Shown one piece after another: positions 47,965 through 57,888 of a DNA stretch of 64,000 bases (the first letter of the stretch is position 1; each line of letters opens with the position of its first letter). The notes beneath the pieces are model-generated. The model was not told the origin of the DNA and did no database searches. It saw only the letters and a list, made by a program, of their open reading frames with translations. This DNA is from an uncultured Lachnospiraceae bacterium. Lineage in GTDB: Bacteria > Bacillota > Clostridia > Lachnospirales > Lachnospiraceae. Location of the stretch: positions 124,001 through 188,000 of the forward strand of contig CANRFZ010000002.1 of the NCBI GenBank assembly GCA_947630025.1. Reading direction: 5' to 3'. A program made the position numbers and the translations under genes.

Positions 47965-48882
47965 TCAGTTCTCATCCAGTTTGGATTTGTCCGAATCCTG
48001 TTTCTCCAGTTTTTCCAGTTCTTTTAATTCCGCCTCGTTCTTCGCGTCCACCTTGCGGTTTTTGCCGTGCCTGCGCTTAAACCGGAGCTGCTCCACCCTG
48101 TACTCCTGAATTTCCTTTTCGTCGTCCACATCGACCAGTACCTTCACGAGCTGGCGCAGCACGTTGACGCTCTGCACCTCTCCTTTCAGGCCGTCCTCCG
48201 TGGTCACGTAGTCCCCCACGTTCGGCAGCCTGCGGTTCAGCTCCTCGTAAGTCTCCTCCTCGTTCTTGAGACAGCACATCAGCCTGCCGCACACGCCGGA
48301 GATCTTCGTCGGGTTCAGCGACAGATTCTGCTCCTTGGCCATCTTGATGGACACCGGCGCGAACTCGGACAGATGCGTGTGGCAGCAGAGGGGCCTGCCG
48401 CAGATGCCGATGCCTCCGAGGATCTTCGTCTCGTCCCTGACGCCGATCTGCCGCAGCTCGATTCTGGTCTTGAACACGGACGCCAGATCCTTGACCAGCT
48501 CCCGGAAATCGATACGGCCATCCGCCGTAAAATAAAACAGTACCTTGTTGTTGTCAAACGTGTACTCCGCGTCGATCAGCTTCATCTGAAGGCCGTGTTT
48601 CCTGATCTTCTCAAGACAGATCTGAAAGGCGTCCTTCTCCTTCGCCCGGTTGTTCTTCTCCTGCTCGTCGTCCTTGGGCGTCGCCATTCTGAGGATCGGT
48701 TTTAACGGCTGCACCACCTTGTCATCCGGCTCCTCCCTGGGATCGCCCACGACGGTGCCGTACTCGATACCCCGCGCCGTCTCCACGATCACATGGTCGT
48801 TCCGTTTCAGCTCCAGCTTGCCCGGATCAAAATAATATATCTTACCGGCGGTACGAAACCGCACGCCTGCCACTCGTTTCAT
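47965..48882 (-). CDS. ricT: PSP1-domain protein (YaaT/RicT-like)
   Basis: KLIDAEYTFDNNKVLFYFTADGRIDFRELVKDLASVFKTRIELRQIGVRDE and conserved Cys-rich core. Confidence 0.92.
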   Translation of the reverse strand: MKRVAGVRFRTAGKIYYFDPGKLELKRNDHVIVETARGIEYGTVVGDPREEPDDKVVQPLKPILRMATPKDDEQEKNNRAKEKDAFQICLEKIRKHGLQMKLIDAEYTFDNNKVLFYFTADGRIDFRELVKDLASVFKTRIELRQIGVRDETKILGGIGICGRPLCCHTHLSEFAPVSIKMAKEQNLSLNPTKISGVCGRLMCCLKNEEETYEELNRRLPNVGDYVTTEDGLKGEVQSVNVLRQLVKVLVDVDDEKEIQEYRVEQLRFKRRHGKNRKVDAKNEAELKELEKLEKQDSDKSKLDEN

Positions 48883-48936
48883 AATCTATCAACCTCCGTA
48901 TCACTTTCCTGCCGCCGTCTCCGCAGTCCGCGGCGG

Positions 48937-49926
48937 TCAGTTCTCCTTGATGGTCATCAGCAGAAGCTCCATCGTCAGATCAAAATTGACGTTTGCCTCC
49001 AGCCTCCGCTTGGCCTGCTCCAGCGCTTTCACGATATTCTCGATCCCCTCATAGGTGCTCCGGTCGGACACCCGCATGATCTGCTGGATCTCCTCTTTGA
49101 AAATCAGACTGTTCACATCGCGGGTTGCCTTAAAGAGCAGCACATCCCTGTACCATGCGGACAGAATATCCAGATAGTCGTTTACGTCAAATTTGTACTC
49201 GTTGATCTTCTTGATCGCCTTGACGATCTCGCTGATCTCCATGTCGTTAATATATTTGACCAGCGTGATGGCCTCGTCCTTTACTTTTTCAAACTCCTCG
49301 CTGCTGGCCAACAGCTTCGCCTTCCCCACGTTGCCCCTCGCAAAAGCGACGCAGATATTGGCCTTGTAATCGGGTACGCCCAGCTCCTCCATCAGATATT
49401 TCTTGACCAGGGCGTCCGGCACGGGCTTCATGTTGAGCACGACGCATCGGCTTAGGATCGTCGGCAGCAGCGCCTCCACCTGTGTGGTGAGAATCAGGAT
49501 CACCGCGTACGCCGGCGGCTCCTCCAGCGTCTTTAGCAGCGCATTCTGCGCCTGCGCCGTCATCTTCTCCCCTTCGTTCATGATGTAGATCTTGCGCGGG
49601 CTGCTATAGGGTTTCACAACGATATCGCCGTTGATCTGCGTCCTGATATCCTCCACGCCGATGGTGTTGGGCTTCTCGTGGCCCACATAGATGATGTCGG
49701 GCTGGTTGTTGCTAAGCGCCTGCCTGCAGGAATGACATTCGCCGCAGGGCTCTACGCCGTCCCGCTCGCACTGCAGCGCCATCGCAAAGACGCGGGCAAT
49801 AAACTCCTTGCCGGAGCTCCTCTCCCCGTTGATGATATACGCATGGGACACCTGCCCGGTGGCCACCGCGTTGCGCAGATGCTCCTTGATCTGTTCCTGT
49901 CCTATGATATCCGCAAAATTAGCCAT
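48937..49926 (-). CDS. holB: DNA polymerase III subunit delta'
   Basis: FADIIGQEQIKEHLRNAVATGQVSHAYIINGERSSGKEFIARVFA, CGECHSC. Confidence 0.93.
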   Translation of the reverse strand: MANFADIIGQEQIKEHLRNAVATGQVSHAYIINGERSSGKEFIARVFAMALQCERDGVEPCGECHSCRQALSNNQPDIIYVGHEKPNTIGVEDIRTQINGDIVVKPYSSPRKIYIMNEGEKMTAQAQNALLKTLEEPPAYAVILILTTQVEALLPTILSRCVVLNMKPVPDALVKKYLMEELGVPDYKANICVAFARGNVGKAKLLASSEEFEKVKDEAITLVKYINDMEISEIVKAIKKINEYKFDVNDYLDILSAWYRDVLLFKATRDVNSLIFKEEIQQIMRVSDRSTYEGIENIVKALEQAKRRLEANVNFDLTMELLLMTIKEN

Positions 49927-49959
49927 CTATAACCACCCTGCCCTTGATACCGCCTTTTA

Positions 49960-50400
49960 TCATGTGAAAATATCCAACAGCAGCCCTCTGATCTCCCCGA
50001 TTTTATTTAAGATCGCCAGATGGTCCTGCTCGTCCTTGACCAGTTCCTGCGCGAGCTGATCCAGATTCTCATCCACCAAACGGATGATGCCGTATACCCT
50101 GTGCCGCCCTTTTCTGTCCAGAAAGTTCTCTCTGGAAAAGGCATGGGAACGGTTCACGACCTCGTTGAGAAAATCCTTAATCAGCGCGCGGTACCGCTTC
50201 ATATCCTTGATATCCCGGTGCTTCGCCAGCTTATCGCCCTGTCTGGTGATCTCCTCCATCATGCCCGAGAGGGCGTTCTGCAGATCCTGTTCCTCGATCC
50301 TGCTGACAAGGGTAAACTTGAAAGTGCCGTCCGACTCCTGCACCTGCTGCGTCTGCTCTATGGGCGCCGACTGCTGCACCTGATTCACTTTAATGTCCAA
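49960..50400 (-). CDS. yaaR: YaaR family (DUF327) protein
   Basis: Size, position after holB and DUF327-like sequence ([25 protein letters not shown]). Confidence 0.85.
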   Translation of the reverse strand: MDIKVNQVQQSAPIEQTQQVQESDGTFKFTLVSRIEEQDLQNALSGMMEEITRQGDKLAKHRDIKDMKRYRALIKDFLNEVVNRSHAFSRENFLDRKGRHRVYGIIRLVDENLDQLAQELVKDEQDHLAILNKIGEIRGLLLDIFT

Positions 50401-51013
50401 GCTGCGCCACCTCCCCGGTCTCTCCGGCCAGCTCCTCCCGGAGATATGCCACGATATCTCTCATGCACTGCTCCGACTCGTCGTTGCGGAATGTACGCTC
50501 TACCCCGGCGCTATGGACTCTGTCCTCCGCAAAATCCTCCGCGTCCGCCAGAAAGCGGCGGCACATTTCGGTATATTTGGGATCGTCCTGCGCGCGCTCT
50601 CTGTTTAACGCCCTCTGCAGGCGTTCTCCGTCGTCCAGCTCGATCAGCACCGGCAGGATACTGTCCCTGCCGTAAAACCGGCACATATGCAGATAGGCTT
50701 CCAGCGTGCCGATCATCACATAAGACGCCTGCCGCAGATCGATGCTGCCGTCCGCCACCGTAAAATACCGCCACAGGCCCAGACACGTACTGTACGCCCG
50801 GTGCTCGATCACGCTGCCCTGCTCCATCAGCGCCCGGAATCCGGCCTCATCCGTAAAGTGATACTCCACGCCGTCCTGCTCGCCCGCCCGGATCGGTCTG
50901 GTCGTATACGGAACGATCGGCTTCAGCGCGACTTCCGTCTGCGCCAGCAGCTTTTTATAAATTGTGTCTTTTCCCGTGGAACTCTTTCCCATCAGGCACA
51001 CGATCTTACCCAT
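50390..51013 (-). CDS. Guanylate kinase-like protein
   Basis: P-loop [37 protein letters not shown]. Confidence 0.85.
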   Translation of the reverse strand: MGKIVCLMGKSSTGKDTIYKKLLAQTEVALKPIVPYTTRPIRAGEQDGVEYHFTDEAGFRALMEQGSVIEHRAYSTCLGLWRYFTVADGSIDLRQASYVMIGTLEAYLHMCRFYGRDSILPVLIELDDGERLQRALNRERAQDDPKYTEMCRRFLADAEDFAEDRVHSAGVERTFRNDESEQCMRDIVAYLREELAGETGEVAQLGH

Positions 51014-51130
51014 ATAGCCAATATCCTGCCACTCATGATAATCGGACGCTCCCGGCGCGGACAGATCCGATGCGCCGGTACGCCGTGTATTATTATAATG
51101 CCATACTTCGGCGGGAATTTCAACATCCTG

Positions 51131-53113
51131 TCACGCGCCGGTTCCGCCGTCGGCGACCACCGCGATGCAGCCTGCCTGCAGGATGCCCTGCACGGTGAGC
51201 CCCATGTCCAGATATCGGCCGATCTGCGCCAGAATCTCCCCTGTGATGCGCTCGCCCGGCGCCAGAATCGGGCTCCCCGGCGGATACAGATTCACGAAGT
51301 CCGCCGCCGTCCTTCCCTCCGCTTCCGTAAGGGCCGTGACCTCCCGCGCCGCCCGGAAAGCCTCCGCCGGAGACATCACGGTCTGCGCATATGCCGGACG
51401 CACCGGAAGAAGCGCTTCGTCTCCTCTGTCCGTGTCCTCTTTTATCTTATCATCTATCGCCAGCAGCGCGTCAGCCAATCTCTGCCAGCCTTCCCGCGTG
51501 TCCATCACCGTCATGAGCGCCACCACATAAGCGCCCGCCGCCATCTCCATCTGCAGACGGTATTCCTCCCGCAGCATATCGTAGAGCTGCCGACCGGTGA
51601 GGCCGCAGTTTTTTACATAAATGACCAGCTTGCCGATGTCCCATCCGGCCAGCGCATATCTGCCCGGCGGAAGCTCCTGCTCCCTGCCGACGCCGATATA
51701 ACGGCAGCCGCTTATCTTCCGGCAGAAGTCCTCGTATTCCTGCCGCAGCCGCAGGAACCGCTCCGCACCCTGCGTCTCCATATAACGGATGCAGCTGTCC
51801 ATGCTCGCCATCATCACATAGGACGGGCTGCTGGTCTGCAGCATCGTCAGATAGCCGCGCAGCCTCTCCCTGTCCACTCTGCCGCCCTGTACGTGCAGCA
51901 GCGCCGTCTGCGTCATGGCGGGGAGCGTCTTGTGCAGACTGTGGATGACCAGATCCGCGCCGCCCGCCAGCGCTCCGCTGCACACCGTTTCGTGCAGGCC
52001 GAAATGGGCGCCGTGGGCCTCGTCCACGATCAGGATGCCGCCCCGTGCGTGCACCGCGTCCGCCACCGCGCGGATATCGGTGACGATTCCCTCATAAGTC
52101 GGCGAAGTGATGACCACGGTTCTGCAGGCCGGATAGCGGTCCATCAGCATACCGATCTCGTCCGCGCGGACGCCGTCGCAGATGCCGTACTCCCCGATGA
52201 TATCGGGATAACAGAAGCGCAGCGTCAGCTCCTGCAGGATGGCCGCATGGTATACCGACCGGTGGCAGTTGCGTGCGATCAGCAGCTCCTCTCCCCGTCC
52301 TGCAGCCGTCATGACCGCCGCCAGCACGCCCACCGTACTGCCGTTGACCAGATAAAACGTCTCGTCCGCACCGTACAGACTGTTGGCGCGCTGCTGCGCC
52401 TCCTGCAGGATGCCCTGCGGATGGTGGAGATTGTCGAAGCCGTCGATCTCCGTGATGTCTATGTCATAATACCGCGCCATCTCGCCCGCCTCGGGATTCC
52501 GCTTGTGCCCCGGCATATGGCACGGATAACTGCCGCTCTCCCCATACGCCCGCAGCTTCTCATACAGGCCGGCATCCCTCTGCGCGCCGTGCCCCTTGCG
52601 GATGCCCACCGTCTCCCGCAGGGAACAGTACTTATCCGCCGCCGCGACCACCCACGCCTCTCTGCAGGTAGGCGGCACCACCGCCAACGGCCACATATGC
52701 TTTCTGATGATCTCCCGCTGGACGGCATTCAGTCCATACTCCCGCTCCGCATTGGCAGCGGCGACCGCGGGATGGCGGAAGCCGTGGAAACGTCCGCGCA
52801 CGGCCACATAGTCCTTGTCATGCCAGTCATACAGGAAATAGTCGTGCAGCAGCGCGCCCCGGATCAGATCCCGCTTGTTGCAGTGGAGCCCCAGCTTTTG
52901 ATTCAGCATCAGACTGCATCTCGCCACATCCATACAATGACTGTAGACCGTCATGGAGCCGTGCTGGATATGCGCCTTCGTACTCCTGAAATTGTCGGAC
53001 GCCAGAATATCCGCCGCGTACTCCTTTAACAGTCTGTGGATCTTTTTGTGCCGTTCATAGGATCTTTTGATCCGCTCGCTGCGCCGGGCAGCCCGGTCTT
53101 TTACCGTAATCAT
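51131..53113 (-). CDS. HD-domain / Orn-Lys-Arg decarboxylase fusion protein
   Basis: N-terminal HD region (HCMDVARCSLML...RGALLHDYFLYDWH) continuous with LYEKLRAYGESGSYPCHMPGHKRNPE...IVDEAHGAHFGLHE decarboxylase. Confidence 0.85.
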   Translation of the reverse strand: MITVKDRAARRSERIKRSYERHKKIHRLLKEYAADILASDNFRSTKAHIQHGSMTVYSHCMDVARCSLMLNQKLGLHCNKRDLIRGALLHDYFLYDWHDKDYVAVRGRFHGFRHPAVAAANAEREYGLNAVQREIIRKHMWPLAVVPPTCREAWVVAAADKYCSLRETVGIRKGHGAQRDAGLYEKLRAYGESGSYPCHMPGHKRNPEAGEMARYYDIDITEIDGFDNLHHPQGILQEAQQRANSLYGADETFYLVNGSTVGVLAAVMTAAGRGEELLIARNCHRSVYHAAILQELTLRFCYPDIIGEYGICDGVRADEIGMLMDRYPACRTVVITSPTYEGIVTDIRAVADAVHARGGILIVDEAHGAHFGLHETVCSGALAGGADLVIHSLHKTLPAMTQTALLHVQGGRVDRERLRGYLTMLQTSSPSYVMMASMDSCIRYMETQGAERFLRLRQEYEDFCRKISGCRYIGVGREQELPPGRYALAGWDIGKLVIYVKNCGLTGRQLYDMLREEYRLQMEMAAGAYVVALMTVMDTREGWQRLADALLAIDDKIKEDTDRGDEALLPVRPAYAQTVMSPAEAFRAAREVTALTEAEGRTAADFVNLYPPGSPILAPGERITGEILAQIGRYLDMGLTVQGILQAGCIAVVADGGTGA

Positions 53114-53129
53114 TGTCCTCTCCGTCCGC

Positions 53130-53465
53130 TTATACAAACACTGCCTGCACCAGCACCATATAACAGATCGTTCCGACGCCGATGCTGAGCAGGATATTCT
53201 TTTTCCACCGATGCAGCGCCGCCACCAGAAGCCCAGCGATCAGGGACGGCAGGAAATGGCCCGCCTCCTGCAGATCCACGTTCCGGAAGCAGTACACTAC
53301 CAGCACCGCCATAATGGACGCGGGAAGCACATCTCCGAGACGGCGCACCAGCGCTGGCAGCTCTTTCCTGCCACCGAACACCAGAAACGGAAACGCCCGC
53401 AGTATGATCGTACATAGCGACACCACGCCGATGACCGCCAGTGAATATCCCACGCCGCCCGTCAT
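53130..53465 (-). CDS. AzlD-family branched-chain amino acid transport protein
   Basis: MTGGVGYSLAVIGVVSLCTIILRAFPFLVF; ATGA overlap with azlC-like gene. Confidence 0.85.
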   Translation of the reverse strand: MTGGVGYSLAVIGVVSLCTIILRAFPFLVFGGRKELPALVRRLGDVLPASIMAVLVVYCFRNVDLQEAGHFLPSLIAGLLVAALHRWKKNILLSIGVGTICYMVLVQAVFV

Positions 53466-54172
53466 GCCGCACCCCTTCCTTTCTCTCCGTCCGCAGCATC
53501 CCTGCGCCTGCGGTCTGTCCATAGCAGGATAACCATACAGGTGCACAGGGCGGGCAGGATAAACCGATCCGGCCCTAGGAGCAGCAGCCAGACGATACCG
53601 CTTATGGCCCCCAGCAGCGTGGGAAAATGGGATTTCTGCCCCTGCCACTGCTCCGACACGATCACGATAAACAGAGCGGTCATGGAGAAGTCAATCCCCG
53701 TCGAGTCGAAAGGAATGTGACTGCCCGCCAGCGCCCCGATGACCGATCCCGCGATCCAGTAGCAGTGATCCAGCAGAGAGATCAGAAAGCTGACCTTCCC
53801 CCAGTCCATCCCCTCCGGCACTTTCAGATTGCACAGAACCGAGTAAGTCTCGTCCGTCAGGGAGAATACCATATACGGATACGCCTTCCCCGTCTTTTTG
53901 TACTTTTCTACAAAAGAAAGCCCATAGAAAATATGTCTGCCGTTGATAAACAGCGTCATCATGGCAACCGTCAGAAGCCCCGCGCCCGTGCGCAGCAGAT
54001 CCACCAGTACGAACTGCATACTGCCCGCATAGACCATCACGCTGGCCAAAAGCGCCCACACGACACTGTACCCCGCGTCCTGCAGCAGTATGCCGAAAGC
54101 TATTCCCAAAAAAAGATAACCCAGCATGACCGGTATCGTCTGCCGGAATGCAAATTTGAAATTATTCGCCAT
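53462..54172 (-). CDS. AzlC-family branched-chain amino acid transport protein
   Basis: AFRQTIPVMLGYLFLGIAFGILLQDAGYSVVWALLASVMVYAGSMQFVLV. Confidence 0.9.
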   Translation of the reverse strand: MANNFKFAFRQTIPVMLGYLFLGIAFGILLQDAGYSVVWALLASVMVYAGSMQFVLVDLLRTGAGLLTVAMMTLFINGRHIFYGLSFVEKYKKTGKAYPYMVFSLTDETYSVLCNLKVPEGMDWGKVSFLISLLDHCYWIAGSVIGALAGSHIPFDSTGIDFSMTALFIVIVSEQWQGQKSHFPTLLGAISGIVWLLLLGPDRFILPALCTCMVILLWTDRRRRDAADGEKGRGAA

Positions 54173-55343
54173 GTTCCATCCACTCATGCAGCACCGCCGC
54201 CCTGTGCGCCCAAGTATGGCCGGCTGCCGCCATCCGATACCCCGCGTCCGCGATCCGCTGCATCCTGTCCGTATCGCTCAATAGCTCCTCTGCGATGCCG
54301 GGGAGCTCCTCCATCCGGGAGAGCGAATAGATCCTGCAGTCTGTGCCGTCGTGCAGGATGCCGTCCAGATAGACGCTGCTGTCCGTCAGGCACACGGTGC
54401 CGTTGAGCATACTGTTAAAGATCCTGTCGTGGGCGCCGTCCTTAAACCATGGCATGACGTTCAGCGAGATCTTCGTCTGGCACAGTTTTTTCAGGCAGCC
54501 CGCCGAATCCAGATTGTTCATCATCAGCAGATTCTCGGGATGCCTGCACGGTATCGCGCCCCAGCCGTCCCCGAAGATGTGCACCCTGATACCGCCGTCC
54601 GCCAGCGCCTGTACCACCCGGCCCCGCACCGTATAGCGCACATACAGATCGATAAAGGTCTGGGAGGCCATCGCCTTTTTCAGCTCGTCCTCCGGCACTT
54701 CCCCCAATTCCCGCAGCAGATGCTCCTCCGTCACCTGTTCCACCGTCTTGTATGGATTCGCCAGCAGATCGTCTATCATGCCGTAATAAAAAGCCGTGTA
54801 CTCGTCGTCGATCCGTGTGATATATTTTTCAAAAGTCTGCGGCGCGCAGTAATTCCCCACCAGCATTACGTCATATCTGCGGTTTGCAATCGGCACATTG
54901 GAACGGTTCGGATTCAACTGCGTCCCCGCCAGAGGCAGAAACGGCATCCGCCTGATCTCCGGGAAAAACCGCTGCATATATTTGTCATGGTTCCTGTCGA
55001 TGCTGATGTGGTGGTACAGTCTGGGCGCCCTCTCCAGAAAATGATGATAGTACATCGGATGATCGACGACGATATTGTAGCTGGGGATCTCCAGAGCATC
55101 CCACATACTTCTGTCGTTTTCATCCAGAAAATAAGGCTCGCCGCTCATGCCGTGGAAATTAAAATTGATCAGCGCCGTGTTTCCCTTTTCAAAGAAACGG
55201 AAAAACTTATCCGCGCTGGCATATGGTTTGCTTAAGTCGAACAGAAACGTCTCGTGGCCCAGCCCGCGCATCGCTTCCGCCAGCCGCCCGGAAAAGTAAC
55301 CCTGCGTCTCTATATCGCCTTCAAAAAACATGATCTTCTTCAT
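54162..55343 (-). CDS. CgeB-like glycosyltransferase family 1 protein
   Basis: FGDGWGAIPCRHPENLLMMNNL, ISLNVMPWFKDGAHDRIFNSMLNG. Confidence 0.75.
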   Translation of the reverse strand: MKKIMFFEGDIETQGYFSGRLAEAMRGLGHETFLFDLSKPYASADKFFRFFEKGNTALINFNFHGMSGEPYFLDENDRSMWDALEIPSYNIVVDHPMYYHHFLERAPRLYHHISIDRNHDKYMQRFFPEIRRMPFLPLAGTQLNPNRSNVPIANRRYDVMLVGNYCAPQTFEKYITRIDDEYTAFYYGMIDDLLANPYKTVEQVTEEHLLRELGEVPEDELKKAMASQTFIDLYVRYTVRGRVVQALADGGIRVHIFGDGWGAIPCRHPENLLMMNNLDSAGCLKKLCQTKISLNVMPWFKDGAHDRIFNSMLNGTVCLTDSSVYLDGILHDGTDCRIYSLSRMEELPGIAEELLSDTDRMQRIADAGYRMAAAGHTWAHRAAVLHEWMEHGE

Positions 55344-55518
55344 CGCTATGATCTCTCTGTACCGCGGCAGACGCCGATAACCCCACATAAAACCGCAGTT
55401 TAGATTATAACACAGATCGCGGTATAAGTAAATTCTTTCGCAAACTGCCGCCCCGTTGTGGACAAAGATGCCGGCATCCATTATAATTTAGGCATAAACG
55501 TGAACAGGGGGCCCTCCG

Positions 55519-57888
55519 ATGAACATACCATTCCGACAGATCGCAAAGACAGACGCCGCAAAAACCCTGACGCCTGTCAAAATTCTTCTTGGCTTGGAGC
55601 TGTTGTGCCTGCTCATCGGCCTCTGCCAGTATCTGAGACCTCTCCGGCAGTACGATTACCGGTCGGACGATCTGGTCAGCAACCTTCCGCAGTATATGGT
55701 CTACGAGGAAACCGGCTGCTATCCGGACGGCATACGCATGAAAGAAGACGCCGGAGAGCTGGACCCGCTCTATATCACTACGCCCTATCTCCGGCTGCCC
55801 GGAGGCAGCTATGAAGTCTCCATCCTGTACCGGACGGACACCGAAGGGCAGGAATATACCGCCGCCTCCAAGTACCGAACCTATCCCGTTCACGCGGCGC
55901 ATGAGCACATCGAACTGCCGCCGGAAAAGGAAGCGCTGACCTTTTCTTTTTACTCCCCGCTGAAAGTGGAAAATTACCAGATCCACATCAATTACAACGG
56001 AAGCGGACGCCTGCTGGTGCAGGGCATTCAGATCCACGAGACGAACGCCTGGAAAAATGTCTTTTTATTTTACGTGCTTCTTTTTTCCGCTATGATCGAC
56101 CTGCTGGTGCTGGTATACCGCAGGGCGTCCTCTGCTGCCGCAAAGCGGGAGCTTCGGCTGGTGTGGGCCGTGCTCGCCTTCCTCGTGTTTTTTTCCAGCC
56201 TGCCGATATTTGATTTCTTCCTGCGCCAGAGCGACGACCTGCTTTTCCACCTCAACCGGATCGAGGCGATCAAGGCTTCGCTGCTGAACGGGCAGTTCCC
56301 CAACAGGGTGTCCGCTTGGTGGAATCTGGGCTACGGCTATGCCGTCGGCATCCTTTACGGCGAACTCTTTCTCTATCTGCCGGCCCTTCTGCGCATACTC
56401 GGCTTCTCCGTGCAGGGCGCTTATAAACTGTATCTTCTGTTCATCAATCTGGGAACCGCAGCCGCGGCTTACTGCTGCTTTAAGAAGTGTTTTAAACAGA
56501 CGTCCGCCGCCCTGATCGGCTGCGGCGCCTATATGCTGATGCCCTACCGACTCGTCTGCCTCTTTCTCAGGGCGTCCGTGGGCGAATATACGGCCATGCT
56601 ATTTTTCCCGCTGATCTTCTATGGCCTATACCGTCTCTGCTTCGGCCATACGGAGTCGGAAGATTACAAAAAAAGCGGGCTGCTTCTGCTGATCGGCTAT
56701 ACGGGCGTCATCCAGAGCCACGTGATCAGCTGCGTCATCATAGCGATCTTTTCCGGCCTGTTCCTGCTTGCCTTTCTCAAAAGAATCCTGCAGCCGCGGA
56801 GACTGTGGCAGTTTGTCAAAATAATGACCGGCGTGGTACTGCTGAACCTCTGGTTTCTGGTGCCGTTCGCCGATTATTTCCTCACGGAAAACGTGCGGAA
56901 AAATAATTATCCGTCGGGCGCGTTCAGCTCCAGCGGCGTTCTCCTTGGCCAGATGTTTTCCTTTTTCCAGCGGGCGCACGGCGCTTCCCATACGATTATG
57001 GAAACGCTGACGAGCACCCTCAGCGAGAGGAATTACGCGCTGGGCGCCGGTACGCTGGTGATCGCCCTATATCTCTGTCTCCGGCTCTATCAGGGGAAAT
57101 CCCGCTCGCGTATCACGCGGATCGGCGATTTCAGCATGGGGTTGGCAGCCGTGGCACTTTTTATGAGTACGATATGGTTCCCATGGGATTGGATTCATCA
57201 GATGAACGGCCTGTTCCAGATGATCACCAATAATCTCCAGTACCCTTGGCGTTTTCTCGGCATCGCCGGTTTCTTCACCGCGGTAACTGCCGTGTGCCTC
57301 GTCCGTCTGACCGGCTCCGTATCCCATCCGGCCCTGCACTACAGCGTGACCGTGTCGCTCTGCGCCCTCTATCTGCTCTCCGCCGGATATTTTCTCGATG
57401 ATTATACCGAAACCGCGGGATCGGTACGCTATATTGACGAATGCGACTTGGACAGCCGCATGATCGGAAACGGAGAATTTCTCCCCGAAAACGTTTCCGG
57501 AGATTTCTCTGCCCAGGAGGACGCCGTGGCGGACGACCGTTTGCAGATCACCTCGCAGGCCCGCAGCAAAGGCGCTTATATCGTAAGCTGCGTCAACGAT
57601 TCCTCCGCCGACGGCTATGTGGACGTTCCGATACTTCCCTGCCGGGGATACCGTTGTACGGACAGCGCTACAGGGGAAAATCTGACCGTGCAGCTGGACG
57701 TGCCGGGATGTATCCGGGTGATCGTTCCGTCCGGCTACAACGGAACGTTTCGCGTCGCCTATCGGGAACCCCTGTATTGGAGAGCGGCAGAGCTGATCTC
57801 TCTCCTGACGCTGCTCGTCATAGCGGGAGGCTTTCTGTCTGCGCGGCGCGCAAAACGTCCCGCGGTGACAACTGCCTGTAAGTCGTGA
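55519..57888 (+). CDS. Large polytopic membrane protein (YfhO-like / 6-pyruvoyl-tetrahydropterin synthase-related)
   Basis: 789 aa, many TM segments, HLNRIEAIKASLLNGQFPNRVSAWWNLGYGYAVGILYGELFLYLPALLRILG. Confidence 0.75.
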   Translation: MNIPFRQIAKTDAAKTLTPVKILLGLELLCLLIGLCQYLRPLRQYDYRSDDLVSNLPQYMVYEETGCYPDGIRMKEDAGELDPLYITTPYLRLPGGSYEVSILYRTDTEGQEYTAASKYRTYPVHAAHEHIELPPEKEALTFSFYSPLKVENYQIHINYNGSGRLLVQGIQIHETNAWKNVFLFYVLLFSAMIDLLVLVYRRASSAAAKRELRLVWAVLAFLVFFSSLPIFDFFLRQSDDLLFHLNRIEAIKASLLNGQFPNRVSAWWNLGYGYAVGILYGELFLYLPALLRILGFSVQGAYKLYLLFINLGTAAAAYCCFKKCFKQTSAALIGCGAYMLMPYRLVCLFLRASVGEYTAMLFFPLIFYGLYRLCFGHTESEDYKKSGLLLLIGYTGVIQSHVISCVIIAIFSGLFLLAFLKRILQPRRLWQFVKIMTGVVLLNLWFLVPFADYFLTENVRKNNYPSGAFSSSGVLLGQMFSFFQRAHGASHTIMETLTSTLSERNYALGAGTLVIALYLCLRLYQGKSRSRITRIGDFSMGLAAVALFMSTIWFPWDWIHQMNGLFQMITNNLQYPWRFLGIAGFFTAVTAVCLVRLTGSVSHPALHYSVTVSLCALYLLSAGYFLDDYTETAGSVRYIDECDLDSRMIGNGEFLPENVSGDFSAQEDAVADDRLQITSQARSKGAYIVSCVNDSSADGYVDVPILPCRGYRCTDSATGENLTVQLDVPGCIRVIVPSGYNGTFRVAYREPLYWRAAELISLLTLLVIAGGFLSARRAKRPAVTTACKS

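Noticed and set aside
50687-53029. 780-aa plus-strand ORF opposite the HD-decarboxylase fusion
   Set aside because: Arg/His-rich shadow ORF; the minus strand encodes clear HD and decarboxylase motifs.
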